A stretch of 64,000 nt of DNA, from NCBI GenBank assembly GCA_900550035.1, contig URQS01000009.1:1-64000 (forward strand), read 5' to 3'. The DNA comes from an uncultured Prevotella sp. (GTDB taxonomy: Bacteria > Bacteroidota > Bacteroidia > Bacteroidales > Bacteroidaceae). Below, piece by piece: positions 42,727 through 50,939 of the stretch. Under the pieces are notes generated by a model, which was not told the origin of the DNA, did not search any database, and was given only the letters and a program-made list of their open reading frames with translations. The translations under genes and the position numbers were made by a program. The first letter of the stretch is position 1. Each line of letters begins with the position of its first letter.

Positions 42727-43853
42727 CTCAAAAGGCTTCCCGTCGGGCAAACGAACCTGCAATAGGGGCGCGGCACCCATACCGAAAGGACGAGAAACAG
42801 CACGGCAAACACTATCACCCACACCGAAGCCGAGGAGTATAGAAATGCCGTGAACAGCTCGTAGTCCATCCATGCGGTCCACGTAGCGGTTAGCATGAGC
42901 ACCATAAGCACTCCCCACAGAACGTTGCGGAACATGTTGAGCGCTCTGTTCAAGCGTGGCGAGATTCGGGGTTTGCGTCGAGTGAGTTTGCCAGCAAGTT
43001 CCTGAGCCGAACCAAACGGACACATGTGGGCACAGTAGTGTCCTGGGCGACCTGCCAAAGGATAAAGCATAGCCACCACTACCATCAGCAATGGGGCTGC
43101 GAGCGTGGCGAGTATGGCGAGGTTTATGCCTCCCGAGAAGAGTCGCATAAGAAGAGTGTACGATACGAACGTGCCGGTCCACAAGCCGAGCACAACTACG
43201 TTGAGAGCCAGCTGCACATAATGCCAACGGCGGTTCTTGACAAACAGCGGAACAACAGCACCCATCAACACTACTATCAATGCCGCAATGCCCCCAAGAG
43301 TCCAACCCTTAGACGAGGCTGAAACGCCTGACGCTTCGGCAGAACCGACAGCATCTGACGCATTGCCGAGTGCTGCGTGTTGCTTGGCATAAGCGAGTCC
43401 ACGCTGCACATTGGTTATGATGGCACGCGACGAGAACGTAGCTCCCGTCACACCATCCACATCCATTGCCGCAGCCTCATCAACGGTCTTGCCCTGCCAT
43501 TGTCCCAAGAGAGTCGAAGCATGATTGAAGAAGTCGGGTGTTTCGGCATTAGGCTCAGCCTCGATGCTGTCCACTACCCCACCCTTGTTTATATGTATGC
43601 GGAGAGGAACTGGTCCGCCATATCCCTGCACGTCCTTGGCAAGCAGGCGTGTATCCACAACTATTGTGCCATCGGGATGCACCGACATGGTGTCGTTGCC
43701 TAATGCCACGGCATCAGGCGTGGTATGTGCGTGGCGCAGATCGATGCCGAATATCCTGCCGTCGCGCACTATTGCCGCAGCCGAGAGTATCAGCACTACA
43801 ACCACAAGCGATAGCAGAGCAGGAATAAAGTTTTTGTTTTTCGCGTTTTGCAT
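42720..43853 (-). CDS. FMN-binding and 4Fe-4S membrane protein (NosR/RnfG-like)
   Basis: 377 residues from the ATG at 43853. Order: a transmembrane helix (~9-26), a periplasmic FMN-binding domain with the flavinylation-type motif DGVTGATFSSRAI (~143-155), then about four more membrane helices with cysteine motifs HYCAHMCPFGSAQEL (~300) and PYCRFVCPTGSLL (C-terminus). It should pass electrons across the inner membrane, as in NosR/RnfG/NapH-like proteins. The last residues are encoded at the edge of a repeat array, so the native end may have been changed. The upstream promoter is a full consensus match. It may act with the neighbouring nitroreductase. Confidence 0.85.
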   Translation of the reverse strand: MQNAKNKNFIPALLSLVVVVLILSAAAIVRDGRIFGIDLRHAHTTPDAVALGNDTMSVHPDGTIVVDTRLLAKDVQGYGGPVPLRIHINKGGVVDSIEAEPNAETPDFFNHASTLLGQWQGKTVDEAAAMDVDGVTGATFSSRAIITNVQRGLAYAKQHAALGNASDAVGSAEASGVSASSKGWTLGGIAALIVVLMGAVVPLFVKNRRWHYVQLALNVVVLGLWTGTFVSYTLLMRLFSGGINLAILATLAAPLLMVVVAMLYPLAGRPGHYCAHMCPFGSAQELAGKLTRRKPRISPRLNRALNMFRNVLWGVLMVLMLTATWTAWMDYELFTAFLYSSASVWVIVFAVLFLVLSVWVPRPYCRFVCPTGSLLRS

Positions 43854-43926
43854 ATTTAATATCAATTTGTTTTATTAAGTATGTGTTCATATATAAAGAT
43901 AATTCTGAACTATTACTTATTGTATG

Positions 43927-43958
43927 CAAAAATAGCAAAAAAGGAAGAACAATCCAAA
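43927..43958 (-). promoter_or_regulatory. Promoter of the FMN-binding gene
   Basis: On the minus strand TTTG (43958-43955), 20 bp, then TATTTTTG (43934-43927): a full consensus match, 73 bp before the ATG at 43853. Confidence 0.75.
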
Positions 43959-43980
43959 TATAAAAATGTTTATTAACGCA

Positions 43981-44029
43981 ATATGGGGGTGTGGCAAAAC
44001 TCATAAAATGAGATGCCACACCCCCATAT
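43981..44029. repeat. 49-bp perfect-arm palindrome related to the MITE ends
   Basis: ATATGGGGGTGTGGCA and TGCCACACCCCCATAT, 16-bp perfect arms with a 17-base centre that itself pairs (ACTCAT/ATGAGA). The arms resemble the MITE end GAGGGTGTGTCAAAA. It also may terminate transcription of the small peptide/LRR operon. Confidence 0.65.
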
Positions 44030-44072
44030 ACTACTGTCTTGCCACGTTCATTCCACAAGACTACGAGGCTGA

Positions 44073-44228
44073 CTATCCTCCCCAAATATATCCATCTTCG
44101 TCTTCTTCCGGCAGGCTTTCGTCGTATTTTTCTCCCTTAGGGATGCATTGTGTTGAGCCTGCCATTATGCTTACCGCTTCAAAGGAGATGATGGCGATAT
44201 GGGGTTTGTTATATTCTTTCTTTTCCAT
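44073..44228 (-). CDS. Small 51-residue acidic-tailed peptide downstream of an LRR gene
   Basis: ATG at 44228 and TAG at 44073. It starts MEKKEYNKPHIAIISF, continues EAVSIMAGSTQCIPKG, and ends in an acidic tail, PEEDEDGYIWGG. The pattern of a basic/aromatic head, a V-S-I-M-A-G-S centre and a short variable tail resembles many small peptides encoded beside secreted proteins in Prevotella-like genomes. The centre resembles a leader-type cleavage motif, but there is no modification enzyme nearby. It begins 33 bp after the LRR gene stop on the same strand, so it is likely in the same operon. Confidence 0.6.
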   Translation of the reverse strand: MEKKEYNKPHIAIISFEAVSIMAGSTQCIPKGEKYDESLPEEDEDGYIWGG

Positions 44229-44260
44229 AGTTGTCTTTACTGTTTTTAATAACTTGGTTT

Positions 44261-47200
44261 TTATCTGATGATTATCTTCTTTGTCTGTCCCGACTTTAAG
44301 CGCACGATGTTGACACCACGCTGGAGCGACTCTATGCGTTTGCCGTTGAGGTCGTAGTATTCGGCGTCGGCGGCGTTGAGAACGTCGATGGCGCTGGCAT
44401 CGATGCCTGTTGTTGTGTCTTTAATGCGCATTGCAAGTTGTGTTGTGCCGCTTGCGGATGTGCCGCTGAGCCATGCACGGAACGGCCCTACCTTCACACC
44501 TTTCACCGTAGACGATGAGTTCTTTAGGTCGGCAACACTCCAGAAGCGGTCTTTGGCAATGATAAAGCCCTCGTCCAGTTCCTTAGTCCAGAACGTACCG
44601 TTAAGTGTCATGTCGGCAATGTCTATGGTTCTCGGCGTCACATTCAGCCATGCTCTATCTGCCTTAAAGCACAACTCTGTCTGCTTGCCTATGCGCTGAA
44701 CTACGCATGGCGTTCCTGCTGCCACCTTTCCTCTGATGGAACTCAACACCAGCTCGCTTTCGTTGATGGCCTCAATGGTGTATATGCGGTACGGCTCTTT
44801 ACCTGTCGGCACTATGGCAAAAGGCAACACGAGTGTTCCCCACTTGTCAGACAGGGTGCGGGTGTATGATATTGTGTCTATGTTCATTGCGGAATGTGGC
44901 TTGTCGCTAACAAATGAGGCATCGGTCAGGCTTACAGTTCTGGTCGTAACACCAGGAACATAATTAAATACACCTTCAGGCAACGATTTGAACTTTAAAG
45001 TCTTAATGTAGTTGCCGCCAAAAGCATATTCTCCCATCGCTTCCAACGATTCTGGCAATGTCACTTCAGATGGAGTCTTTGAGTTCTTATTTAGGTTTTC
45101 GCACTCTTGAAAAGCACAATCCTCAATTCTCTTAATCGTGGATGGAATGACGACTTCGCCAGAAAGGCCTGAACACTTCTCAAAAGCCCATTGGGGAATG
45201 ACACTCATAGAGCTTGACAACTTAAGATCTTCAAGTCCAGTACAAGTGCTGAAAGCTTGTTTTCCAATAGTTTCTAATGAATTGGGTAACGTCAGAATGC
45301 CAGTAAATCTGGAGCATTTCATGAAAGCTCTTTCCCCGATAGTTGTTAATGAATTGGGCAATGTCAGAGTGCCTGTAAATCCAGAACATTCTTCAAAAGC
45401 ATTGTGTTCAATAGTTACTAACGTGTTGGGTAATGTCAAAGGACCTGTAAATCCAGAGCATCTATAAAAGATTCCTTGCTCCAAAATTGTTTTTCCTTGG
45501 GGTAATGTCAAGGTGCCATTAAATCCAGAACAATCCATGAAAGCCCAAATACCAATAGATGTCAGTGAGTTGGGCAATGTCAGATCGCCTGTAAATCCGG
45601 CACATTTGCTGAATGCTTTTGTCCCGATAGTTGTTATGGAGTTGGGTAATGTCAAGGTGCCATTAAACCCGGAACACTTTTCAAAAGTCGATTCTTCAAC
45701 AGTTTTTAATGATTTGGGCAATGTCAAATTGCCTGTGAATCTAGAGCAACCATAGAACGCTTTTTTTTCAATAGAGGTTAATGAGTTTGGCAATATCAAA
45801 GTGCCTGTGAATCCAGAGCAACCCGAGAACGCGCTATTCCCGATAGTTGTTATTGAACTGGGCAATGTCAAGGTGCCATTAAACCCCGTGCAACCCGAGA
45901 ACGCCAAGTATTTAATAGACTTTATCGAGTTAGGCAATGTCAGGTTACCAGTAAGTCTTGAACATCTAAAGAAGACACCATTCTCAATAGATGTTATAGT
46001 GTTGGGCAATGTCAAAGTGCCATTAAACCCAGAACAATTGCTGAAAGCTGCTGCCCCAATAGACGTTATGGAGTTGGGTAATGTTAAGTTTCCTGTGAGT
46101 TTGGAGCATCCATCGAACGCATTGGTTCCAATAGTTGTTAATGAATTGGGCAATGTCAAGGTGCCATTAAACCCAGTACAATTGCTGAAAGCCCTCATTC
46201 CAATAGTCTTTATGGAGTTGGGTAGTGTCAAATCGCCTGTGAGTCCGGAGCAACCATAGAACGCACTGTTTTCAATAGATGTGACGCTCTTAGGTATGCG
46301 AAGCTCTCCGACCAAAGTAGAATTCATAAAAACGCTGTTAGGAATTTTGGTGATTGGCGCGTCAAACTCTATCACATACTTATCATTCACGATGTCGTGC
46401 GACACCACATTAGCGCCAAAATCATACCTGTCAATATTCCATTTGCTGTTGTTAGAAGTCTTGTAGCGGAAAAAACTATGCCCACACATTTGGCAGACGG
46501 CACCGTCTTCCTTATGGCCAGCAGCAGCGATTTTGGACGTAAGTCCGCATATAGTGTCGGTCGTAGAGAACGCATTGGGGAGGAACGTAACGTTGTAGTC
46601 AGCCTTACAGCTAAACTGTTTCTTTTTTATGCGGAGCGAGTGCTTATTAGCAGCCACCTCTCCTACCTTGACACGCTTGCCGTCTTCGCGCTTGTACACA
46701 ATCCACTTGCCGTCGGTAGACGCATCGGTGTTGTAGCCCTCCTGCTTCCATGAGAACTCCAAGTTGTTGCCAGAAGGCTTCACACTTATGTCGGTAGGAC
46801 GGACATAGCCGTTGATGATCTGTGCGACAGATATATTTTCATATCCTTTATTCTTCTCACAGTTGTCAAACCACAAACCGCGAACAGCTATCTTATGGCC
46901 ATAGAGTGGAAACTTGTTGTTGAAGGCGAGCTTAAGATCTACGCAGTACCATGTGGCTTCATACGGCTTTAGTCCCTCGTAAGTCATGCCTCGCCTAAGA
47001 TTGCCAAACTGCGCTGTGCCTACATCTATGCCTTTGTGAACAATAGACCTGGAACTTCCCAGCGCAACGTTTTGCGGGTTTTTAAGCATAGCCGATTCGC
47101 TATTTACGTTGGATATGTCTTTCCACAGACCGTTGAGTATAAATGATGGTGTGTCGTCAATGTCGAGCCAAACTTTATCTCCGTAGTGCGCGGTGTTGCC

Positions 47201-47392
47201 CTTAGAGTTGAACATCCACAATCGGAGCATCACTTCTGTGCCGCTTGACGTGTATTTTGTGCTGACAAGTTGTAACTGAGGCTTGCGCTCAGTTGCGGCA
47301 GATGCGCTGCTGGCGCCTGCCATGAGCATCACGAATAATAACAACGTTGAGAAAAAGACGTTGCGAGTGTGCTTTGAGTTGTTGTGTTGCAT
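44261..47392 (-). CDS. BspA-like secreted leucine-rich-repeat protein
   Basis: 1043 residues. Signal peptide ~1-33 (TLLLFVMLMAGASSASAA). An N-terminal beta-rich region (~35-330) shared with the paralogue at 60778 includes DGKWIVYKRED and a CQMCGHSFFRY metal-ribbon-like motif. LRR_5 repeats of 23 residues (~355-790) follow, about 17 units, mostly TLTLPNSxTxIGxxAFxxCSGF. The C-terminal region has a WGTLVLPFAI block, a YYDLNGKRI segment and a basic KKIIIR end like type IX sorting tails. It is a surface or secreted adhesin-like protein; ligand unknown. It is divergent from the membrane LuxR-type regulator at 47577. Confidence 0.9.
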   Translation of the reverse strand: MQHNNSKHTRNVFFSTLLLFVMLMAGASSASAATERKPQLQLVSTKYTSSGTEVMLRLWMFNSKGNTAHYGDKVWLDIDDTPSFILNGLWKDISNVNSESAMLKNPQNVALGSSRSIVHKGIDVGTAQFGNLRRGMTYEGLKPYEATWYCVDLKLAFNNKFPLYGHKIAVRGLWFDNCEKNKGYENISVAQIINGYVRPTDISVKPSGNNLEFSWKQEGYNTDASTDGKWIVYKREDGKRVKVGEVAANKHSLRIKKKQFSCKADYNVTFLPNAFSTTDTICGLTSKIAAAGHKEDGAVCQMCGHSFFRYKTSNNSKWNIDRYDFGANVVSHDIVNDKYVIEFDAPITKIPNSVFMNSTLVGELRIPKSVTSIENSAFYGCSGLTGDLTLPNSIKTIGMRAFSNCTGFNGTLTLPNSLTTIGTNAFDGCSKLTGNLTLPNSITSIGAAAFSNCSGFNGTLTLPNTITSIENGVFFRCSRLTGNLTLPNSIKSIKYLAFSGCTGFNGTLTLPSSITTIGNSAFSGCSGFTGTLILPNSLTSIEKKAFYGCSRFTGNLTLPKSLKTVEESTFEKCSGFNGTLTLPNSITTIGTKAFSKCAGFTGDLTLPNSLTSIGIWAFMDCSGFNGTLTLPQGKTILEQGIFYRCSGFTGPLTLPNTLVTIEHNAFEECSGFTGTLTLPNSLTTIGERAFMKCSRFTGILTLPNSLETIGKQAFSTCTGLEDLKLSSSMSVIPQWAFEKCSGLSGEVVIPSTIKRIEDCAFQECENLNKNSKTPSEVTLPESLEAMGEYAFGGNYIKTLKFKSLPEGVFNYVPGVTTRTVSLTDASFVSDKPHSAMNIDTISYTRTLSDKWGTLVLPFAIVPTGKEPYRIYTIEAINESELVLSSIRGKVAAGTPCVVQRIGKQTELCFKADRAWLNVTPRTIDIADMTLNGTFWTKELDEGFIIAKDRFWSVADLKNSSSTVKGVKVGPFRAWLSGTSASGTTQLAMRIKDTTTGIDASAIDVLNAADAEYYDLNGKRIESLQRGVNIVRLKSGQTKKIIIR
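45080..46330 (-). repeat. Tandem LRR repeat array (69-bp unit, 138-bp higher order)
   Basis: Repeats of 69 bp encode 23 residues. For much of the array they alternate between NGTLTLPNS and TGNLTLPNS/TGDLTLPNS versions, giving a 138-bp higher-order period. Units are more diverged in sequence than those at 61861-62526. Confidence 0.85.
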
Positions 47393-47473
47393 AATGAGTA
47401 TTGGTTTTGTTATTCTGTTCTTTTGGGTTGCGAATTTAATTCAAAAACGTCGCTCGACCAAAAAACGGCAGCC

Positions 47474-47543
47474 GTAAATAAACGTAAAAGGAAGTAAAAA
47501 GAGGGGTAAAAAGGCGTGAAATAGATAAAAAAGGGTAACTTTG
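47474..47543 (+). promoter_or_regulatory. Promoter with four GTAAA boxes, regulator 1
   Basis: GTAAA starts at 47474, 47484, 47494 and 47506 (10, 10 and 12 bp steps). The -7 box TAACTTTG is at 47536-47543, 30 bp after the last box start. No TTTG is seen at the -33 position. The same arrangement precedes the paralogue (60634-60703). Likely binding sites for an activator or the regulator itself. Confidence 0.6.
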
Positions 47544-47576
47544 CATAACATAATACATTGACTATATACATTGACT

Positions 47577-48569
47577 ATGAAATCGAGACTCATACAACGG
47601 CTAACCTCATTTCTTGACCAACGCAGCCACAACTGGCAGCAACGGCTGTGCCTTATAACGTTTCTCATGCTCAGCTTGTCGGTGTTGGTGTTGGGAGTAC
47701 CGATGCACATCGTCGGACTGATAGGTCGCTGCGACACCATATTATATACCATATCGGCAATGTCGTGGGCTGCAACACTTGCTATACTGATTATGTACCT
47801 TACGCAGCGTATGAGGCTGACTGTGGCGATATCATCGTTCGGAATATTGACACAGTTGGCAGAAAGTGCCCGTATAGTATACGTGGCAATGGAGCGTCCG
47901 GAGGGGTTTGAGGAGACTATTGTGTTTAACCTGGTTATATCACTCGCCCTGATAATCTATATGGTAATGGCTGCTGTAAGACATATGCCAACCATATTAG
48001 CCCTAATGAGCATAGCAACGATAACATCGGCTTACCTATACACCGACGGGAAAATAAACAGACAGATTGTGGTGATATTCGTTATTGTGGAGATTTTTAC
48101 ATGTATTCTTGGCGAAATGATAAGGCGGGGAATAAGAAGTATGCAACGGGAAAATGCCGACTATCACTCTACACTTAACCGAGTGCTATCGACCTTCCAC
48201 ATGACCAAGACCGAGTTGTTGGCTTATATACAATTAGGACGAGGAGAGCAGAGCGACAAAGACATCACCGACTTCTTCAACCGTCTCGACGAGCGTACAG
48301 AGGCTAACCTTATAAGGGCTGTGGAGCAACGTGTGGCTCAGCGCAAGATGCAACATGCCGACATATCGGCTGTACTCCCTACCCTAACACCCACAGAGCA
48401 GGAAGTATGCCGACTGATTATCGGTGGAAAGACTATAATAGAGATTGCTTCCATCCTACACAAAAACGCCAACAACGTAAGTTCTGTACGTATACATATA
48501 CGCAAGAAGCTGGGACTTGCTACTGGCAAAGACCTAAGAGAGGCTTTGCTGGAAGTAATGCAGAAATAG
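47577..48569 (+). CDS. Membrane-embedded LuxR-type transcriptional regulator (paralogue 1)
   Basis: 330 residues from the ATG at 47577. Six hydrophobic helices span ~20-185 (LITFLMLSLSVLVLGVPMHI; VVIFVIVEIFTCILGEMI), a polar coiled linker follows (~186-260), then a LuxR/GerE HTH (LTPTEQEVCRLIIGGKTIIE ... SSVRIHIRKKLGL, ~268-325). So it is a one-component regulator held in the inner membrane, with DNA-binding domain in the cytoplasm. No kinase or receiver domain is present. It is divergent from the LRR gene at 44261 and paralogous to 59588. The signal sensed is unknown. A copy of the nitroreductase 3' end starts 3 bp after its stop. Confidence 0.85.
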   Translation: MKSRLIQRLTSFLDQRSHNWQQRLCLITFLMLSLSVLVLGVPMHIVGLIGRCDTILYTISAMSWAATLAILIMYLTQRMRLTVAISSFGILTQLAESARIVYVAMERPEGFEETIVFNLVISLALIIYMVMAAVRHMPTILALMSIATITSAYLYTDGKINRQIVVIFVIVEIFTCILGEMIRRGIRSMQRENADYHSTLNRVLSTFHMTKTELLAYIQLGRGEQSDKDITDFFNRLDERTEANLIRAVEQRVAQRKMQHADISAVLPTLTPTEQEVCRLIIGGKTIIEIASILHKNANNVSSVRIHIRKKLGLATGKDLREALLEVMQK

Positions 48570-48571
48570 TT

Positions 48572-48645
48572 TTACTTCTTGTGGACGTTGTACAATATAT
48601 TCTCTTCCTTAAACTTGTCCTTGGGCTGCGGATGTTCTGCCGGAT
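48572..48645 (-). pseudogene. Fragment of the nitroreductase gene 3' end
   Basis: On the minus strand it encodes YPAEHPQPKDKFKEENILYN then VHKK and a TAA, matching the C-terminus of the nitroreductase at 41928 (YPAEHPQPKDKFKEENISYN). Nothing upstream of it is coding. It lies in the 3-bp-spaced region after regulator 1 and looks like a rearrangement scar. Confidence 0.85.
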
Positions 48646-48652
48646 AAAAATA

Positions 48653-48697
48653 ACAAAAAAAGGAAGAATGAAGCAAATATGGCTTTCATTCTTCCTT
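48653..48697 (-). terminator. Rho-independent terminator of hsp20
   Basis: On the minus strand AAGGAAGAATGAA pairs with TTCATTCTTCCTT (perfect 13 bp), then TTTTTTG. It lies 45 bp past the hsp20 stop. Confidence 0.85.
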
Positions 48698-48741
48698 AAA
48701 ATTATATGTTTGTGACAAAATTTCACAACACACTAACTAAG

Positions 48742-49164
48742 TTATTTGACTTCAATATGACGTGTTGCTTTCTCTTCCTTCTTCTCAATCTTAGGAAGGT
48801 CGACAGTGAGGACTCCATCGTTGACATTGGCTGCAATCTTCTCCTTGTTGACATCGTCAGGCAAGATAAGCGTCTGCTCGAACTTTGAATAAGAGAACTC
48901 ACGGCGCAGATAGTGCTCTTTCTTGTTCTCGTCCTTCTTCTCGTTCTTCTGCTCCATCTTGATGTGCAGATTGCCGTCGTTGTCAATATTGATGTTGAAG
49001 TCGTCCTTCTTCATTCCAGGGGCTGCAAGCTCCACGGTATACTCGTGTTCGGTCTCCTTAACGTTGATAGCCGGTGCCGTAGCGTTGGTACGCGGCATAA
49101 AGTCAGTGTCGAAAAAGTCGTTGAAAACTTCAGGCATCCAAGAATTTCTCATTACTGGTAACAT
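48742..49164 (-). CDS. Small heat-shock protein, Hsp20/alpha-crystallin family
   Basis: 140 residues from the ATG at 49164; a GGAGG stands 9 bases before it, a rare clear Shine-Dalgarno here, while the longer frame begins at a TTG. The alpha-crystallin domain occupies ~35-140 (VKETEHEYTVELAAPGMKKD; GVLTVDLPKIEKK) with the family's A-x-x-n-GVL motif as NVNDGVLTVDLP. It is an ATP-independent holdase chaperone in the cytoplasm. The lysine/glutamate-rich insert (~82-95) is typical of Bacteroidota versions. It is monocistronic with a strong terminator. Confidence 0.93.
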   Translation of the reverse strand: MLPVMRNSWMPEVFNDFFDTDFMPRTNATAPAINVKETEHEYTVELAAPGMKKDDFNINIDNDGNLHIKMEQKNEKKDENKKEHYLRREFSYSKFEQTLILPDDVNKEKIAANVNDGVLTVDLPKIEKKEEKATRHIEVK

Positions 49165-49401
49165 ATCAAAAACCTCCAATTATTGTTAAATTATTAATGT
49201 TCTTTTTTGCTTGCCTTCGAGCTTCTTGCTCTCGACTTGCACTATCCTTATCGCAACTTACATGCCAAGGACTGAATGGAGGTTAAAGTATTAAATAGTA
49301 AGCAAATTTGGCGCAAATAAAGACAAACAGACACGAATCGTTGACAAATAGTCAGAAGCGTAGTATATATAAACCTATTGTTTCTTTTTTGTCTGCTCAT
49401 C

Positions 49402-50736
49402 TTATCTCAGCACAATCTTCTTCGCCTTGTTGCCCTGACGCACTACAACCACGCCACTGACGTTGACATTGGCAGGATTGAAGGTGGCGACGGTGGCTGT
49501 ATGAATCAGTCGGCCAGTGGTGTCGTAGACGCGTACTGGAGTGTCGGGAGCATCGTCGTTGGCAGTGCCTACCGAATTAATGCCAGTAGAGATGCGTTCG
49601 AGGTCGTAGTTGATTTTGCCAGCATCGGGATGATGCACCACTACCATCTGCTGATACCAGCGATACTCCTCATCGTAGCTGCCTTGTATTTTAAGCTGCA
49701 GAACATTGATGTCGAATGTGCCATCGCCCTGTCCGCCGTAGCCCCAATTGACGTGTACATAGCCATTCTCGTCGTAGCCGTCGATCACGAAGGCATGATT
49801 GCTCGTGTGGTCGTTGCCCTGCTTGTTGGATACAGCGGCATAGATAATGGGATGACCGGCGCTTAGCTCACGATAGACGGTCTGGTTCCACTTGTCGAAA
49901 TCGTATTTATATTTCTCGTAAGTATTCTCCTTGTAGCCGTAATACTTCGCAACATAGCCGAAATGGTTGGTCATGGCATCGGGCACGTCCCATAAGCTTG
50001 CGCCACTACCAGTGGTAGTGTAGTTCATATCGACAGCCACTCCGCAATGATACATAATCTGACCTATGGCTCGCTTCTGTGCAGCTGTGTAGGTGCCTCC
50101 ATAGGTATATGTGTCAAACATTCTGTCCCAGTCATATTTTGCGGATTTGAAATCGACTGTGTATTTCTTGCCGTTGACCGTCACCGATGCAGGCTCGCCC
50201 TTTCCCTGAGAGGGATATTTATAGTAATACATCACCTGCGCCATTGCGGTGGCTACGCAACCCGTATAGCAATATTGGGTTCCCACCTGAGGACACTGAT
50301 TCCAATATGGGTCGTTCTGGCTCCACTTTGACTTCATCAATGTAGCCACACTCTTCTTGCAGTCGGTGGGTACGGATGTGCGTGTAGTGACTTTGGCTGC
50401 GCCCGATGTCAGCACGTCGTTGGCAGCATTGAGATACCACGCAAGCGATGGCTGCGAAGCGTCAAAGGTCGATGTCTCCGAATAGCCCACAACGGGAGCG
50501 TTGGCATCGTCGTTGCTGACGATGGCAAATCCACCCGTGGTGCGTCCGAGAACGGTGTAGCCCTCGGTTGTGGCGAGTGTGCGCAACGTAGCCTCAGCGT
50601 TGCCACCTGAGCGTGTAGCGGTAGAGCCAAGCAATCGCATGGCAATGGCAGTTTTCTCCTCGGCTGAGCGCTGACGTGCGGTGACGGTAGAAGTGAGGCA
50701 GAGAAATAAAAGAATTGTAGTAGAAATTTTTCTCAT
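49402..50736 (-). CDS. C10-family cysteine protease (streptopain/interpain-like)
   Basis: 444 residues. Signal peptide ~1-21 (ISTTILLFLCLTSTVTA), a propeptide with the Spi-type fold (~22-130), and the C10 catalytic domain. The nucleophile Cys is in YCYTGCVATAMAQVMYYYKYP (Cys ~159) and the His in SNHAFVIDGYDENGYVHVNW (His ~313). The C-terminal ~65 residues (VRVYDTTGRLIHTA ... VVVRQGNKAKKIVLR) are a type IX secretion sorting domain. It should be a secreted, self-activating broad protease. It follows the FN3 lipoprotein gene on the same strand after a ~200-bp repeat region. Confidence 0.93.
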   Translation of the reverse strand: MRKISTTILLFLCLTSTVTARQRSAEEKTAIAMRLLGSTATRSGGNAEATLRTLATTEGYTVLGRTTGGFAIVSNDDANAPVVGYSETSTFDASQPSLAWYLNAANDVLTSGAAKVTTRTSVPTDCKKSVATLMKSKWSQNDPYWNQCPQVGTQYCYTGCVATAMAQVMYYYKYPSQGKGEPASVTVNGKKYTVDFKSAKYDWDRMFDTYTYGGTYTAAQKRAIGQIMYHCGVAVDMNYTTTGSGASLWDVPDAMTNHFGYVAKYYGYKENTYEKYKYDFDKWNQTVYRELSAGHPIIYAAVSNKQGNDHTSNHAFVIDGYDENGYVHVNWGYGGQGDGTFDINVLQLKIQGSYDEEYRWYQQMVVVHHPDAGKINYDLERISTGINSVGTANDDAPDTPVRVYDTTGRLIHTATVATFNPANVNVSGVVVVRQGNKAKKIVLR

Positions 50737-50778
50737 AAGTTATTAAATTAAAGTTTTATTCAGTTAGAGTTATTTATA

Positions 50779-50919
50779 GTTGAGAATTGAGAGTTGAGAA
50801 TTGAGAGTTGAAAGTGATGATATGCTTTTTAAAATACGTTTTTATATATTTGTTTGTCAACATTATAGATGTTTACCAAGGTAATCACAACTCTCAATTC
50901 TCAACTCTCAATTCTCAAC
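50779..50919. repeat. Long inverted repeat with 32-bp perfect arms
   Basis: Left arm 50779-50810 is built of GTTGAGAATTGAGA units and right arm 50888-50919 is its exact complement (CAACTCTCAATTCTCAAC units), with 77 bp of AT-rich sequence between. It lies between the FN3 lipoprotein and C10 protease genes. The second arm is extended by CTGAAACCAACTCTCAACTT, next to the stop of the FN3 gene. Confidence 0.9.
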
Positions 50920-50939
50920 TGAAACCAACTCTCAACTTG

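Noticed and set aside
45138..46259. Plus-strand repeat frames antisense to the first LRR array
   Set aside because: Same cause: shadow of the tandem repeats; no start context or family.
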